Assembly: GCA_947455365.1 (NCBI GenBank)
Contig: CANGNU010000046.1
Coordinates: forward strand, 1-7,278
Direction: 5' to 3'
Length of the DNA: 7,278 bases
From: Rickettsiales bacterium
Lineage (GTDB): Bacteria; Pseudomonadota; Alphaproteobacteria; Rickettsiales; UBA1997
Under the pieces are notes generated by a model. It was given only the letters and a program-made list of their open reading frames with translations, made no database searches and was not told the origin of the DNA. The translations under genes were made by a program, and so were the position numbers. Shown piece by piece: positions 7,008 to 7,278 of this stretch. Within the stretch, counting starts at the first letter, position 1. Each line of letters starts with the position of its first letter.

Positions 7008-7278
7008 ATGCAAACACAAGCCAACGAACACCAACAAATGACCATCAACTTTGGCCCGCAACACCCCGCAGCTCATGGCGTGCTGCGCTTGGTACTAGAA
7101 ATGGACGGTGAAGTTATTACCCGCGCCGACCCACATATTGGCTTGCTGCATCGCGGTACTGAAAAATTAATTGAGCATAAAACTTACCTACAAGCGGTGC
7201 CTTATTTTGACCGCCTAGACTATGTCTCGCCAATGTGCCAAGAGCACGCCTACGCGCTTTCCGTCGAAAAACTTCTCG
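7008..7278 (+). CDS. nuoD: NADH-quinone oxidoreductase subunit D (5' part only)
   Basis: Peripheral-arm subunit of respiratory complex I (49-kDa subunit homologue) that helps form the quinone site at the membrane surface. Ninety codons are visible before the window ends. [20 protein letters not shown] (14-33), [20 protein letters not shown] (41-60) and [20 protein letters not shown] (65-84) are diagnostic. H23 and Y72 correspond in position and spacing to the conserved His and Tyr that contact the quinone head group. ATG 7008-7010 is preceded by GAAG four bases upstream, a poor ribosome site; ATG 7038 (M11) is an alternative, but homologues often carry a short N-terminal extension. nuoC, the usual upstream neighbour, is absent, so nuoD seems to head its own transcription unit. 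Confidence 0.96.
   Translation, partial: MQTQANEHQQMTINFGPQHPAAHGVLRLVLEMDGEVITRADPHIGLLHRGTEKLIEHKTYLQAVPYFDRLDYVSPMCQEHAYALSVEKLL

Overview
The window reads as a piece of an AT-rich alphaproteobacterial chromosome. The LeuA, PurQ, TrpC, MreB and NuoD proteins all have alphaproteobacterial-type motif wording; the first 90 residues of NuoD, for example, closely resemble the mitochondrial/alphaproteobacterial 49-kDa subunit. Ribosome-binding sites are weak or absent, and two genes (leuA and trpC) appear to start with GTG. The organism makes leucine, purines and tryptophan, so it is not a minimal Rickettsia. I cannot name the genus from the sequence.

Layout. (1) Bases 1-152, plus strand: the 3' end of a HigA/HI1420-like antitoxin gene. 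(2) Bases 154-5258, minus strand: a five-gene run transcribed in the order leuA, mreB, mreC, purQ, trpC. leuA has a good sigma70-type promoter (TTTACA, 17 nt, CATAAT), and the leuA/mreB and purQ/trpC junctions are nearly seamless. A stable imperfect hairpin lies between mreB and mreC. The run mixes branched-chain amino-acid, purine and tryptophan synthesis with the cell-shape machinery; mreD, mrdA and rodA do not follow mreC. (3) Bases 5259-5382: divergent promoter region. (4) Bases 5383-6351, plus strand: an S66-family LD-carboxypeptidase for peptidoglycan recycling. (5) Bases 6352-7007: a 656-base stretch without a convincing gene. (6) From 7008, plus strand: the 5' end of nuoD, with no nuoC in front of it.

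The most interesting part is region 5. It holds two 124-bp palindromic elements (6412-6535 and 6726-6849) in opposite orientation, 190 bp apart. They share an 82-nt centre: a 68-nt core, 62/68 identical, bounded by TGCTCTG/CAGAGCA. Four of the six core differences form two compensatory base-pair changes. The outer 21 nt of each arm are unrelated between the copies, yet remain self-complementary within each copy. This looks like a mobile palindromic repeat family, comparable in style to Rickettsia palindromic elements, with a conserved folded core and exchangeable arms. I do not recognise the family by sequence.

The MreB/MreC scaffold, which guides cell-wall synthesis, and the divergent LD-carboxypeptidase, which recycles cell wall, form a loose cell-envelope theme in the middle of the window. 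The rest is housekeeping metabolism.
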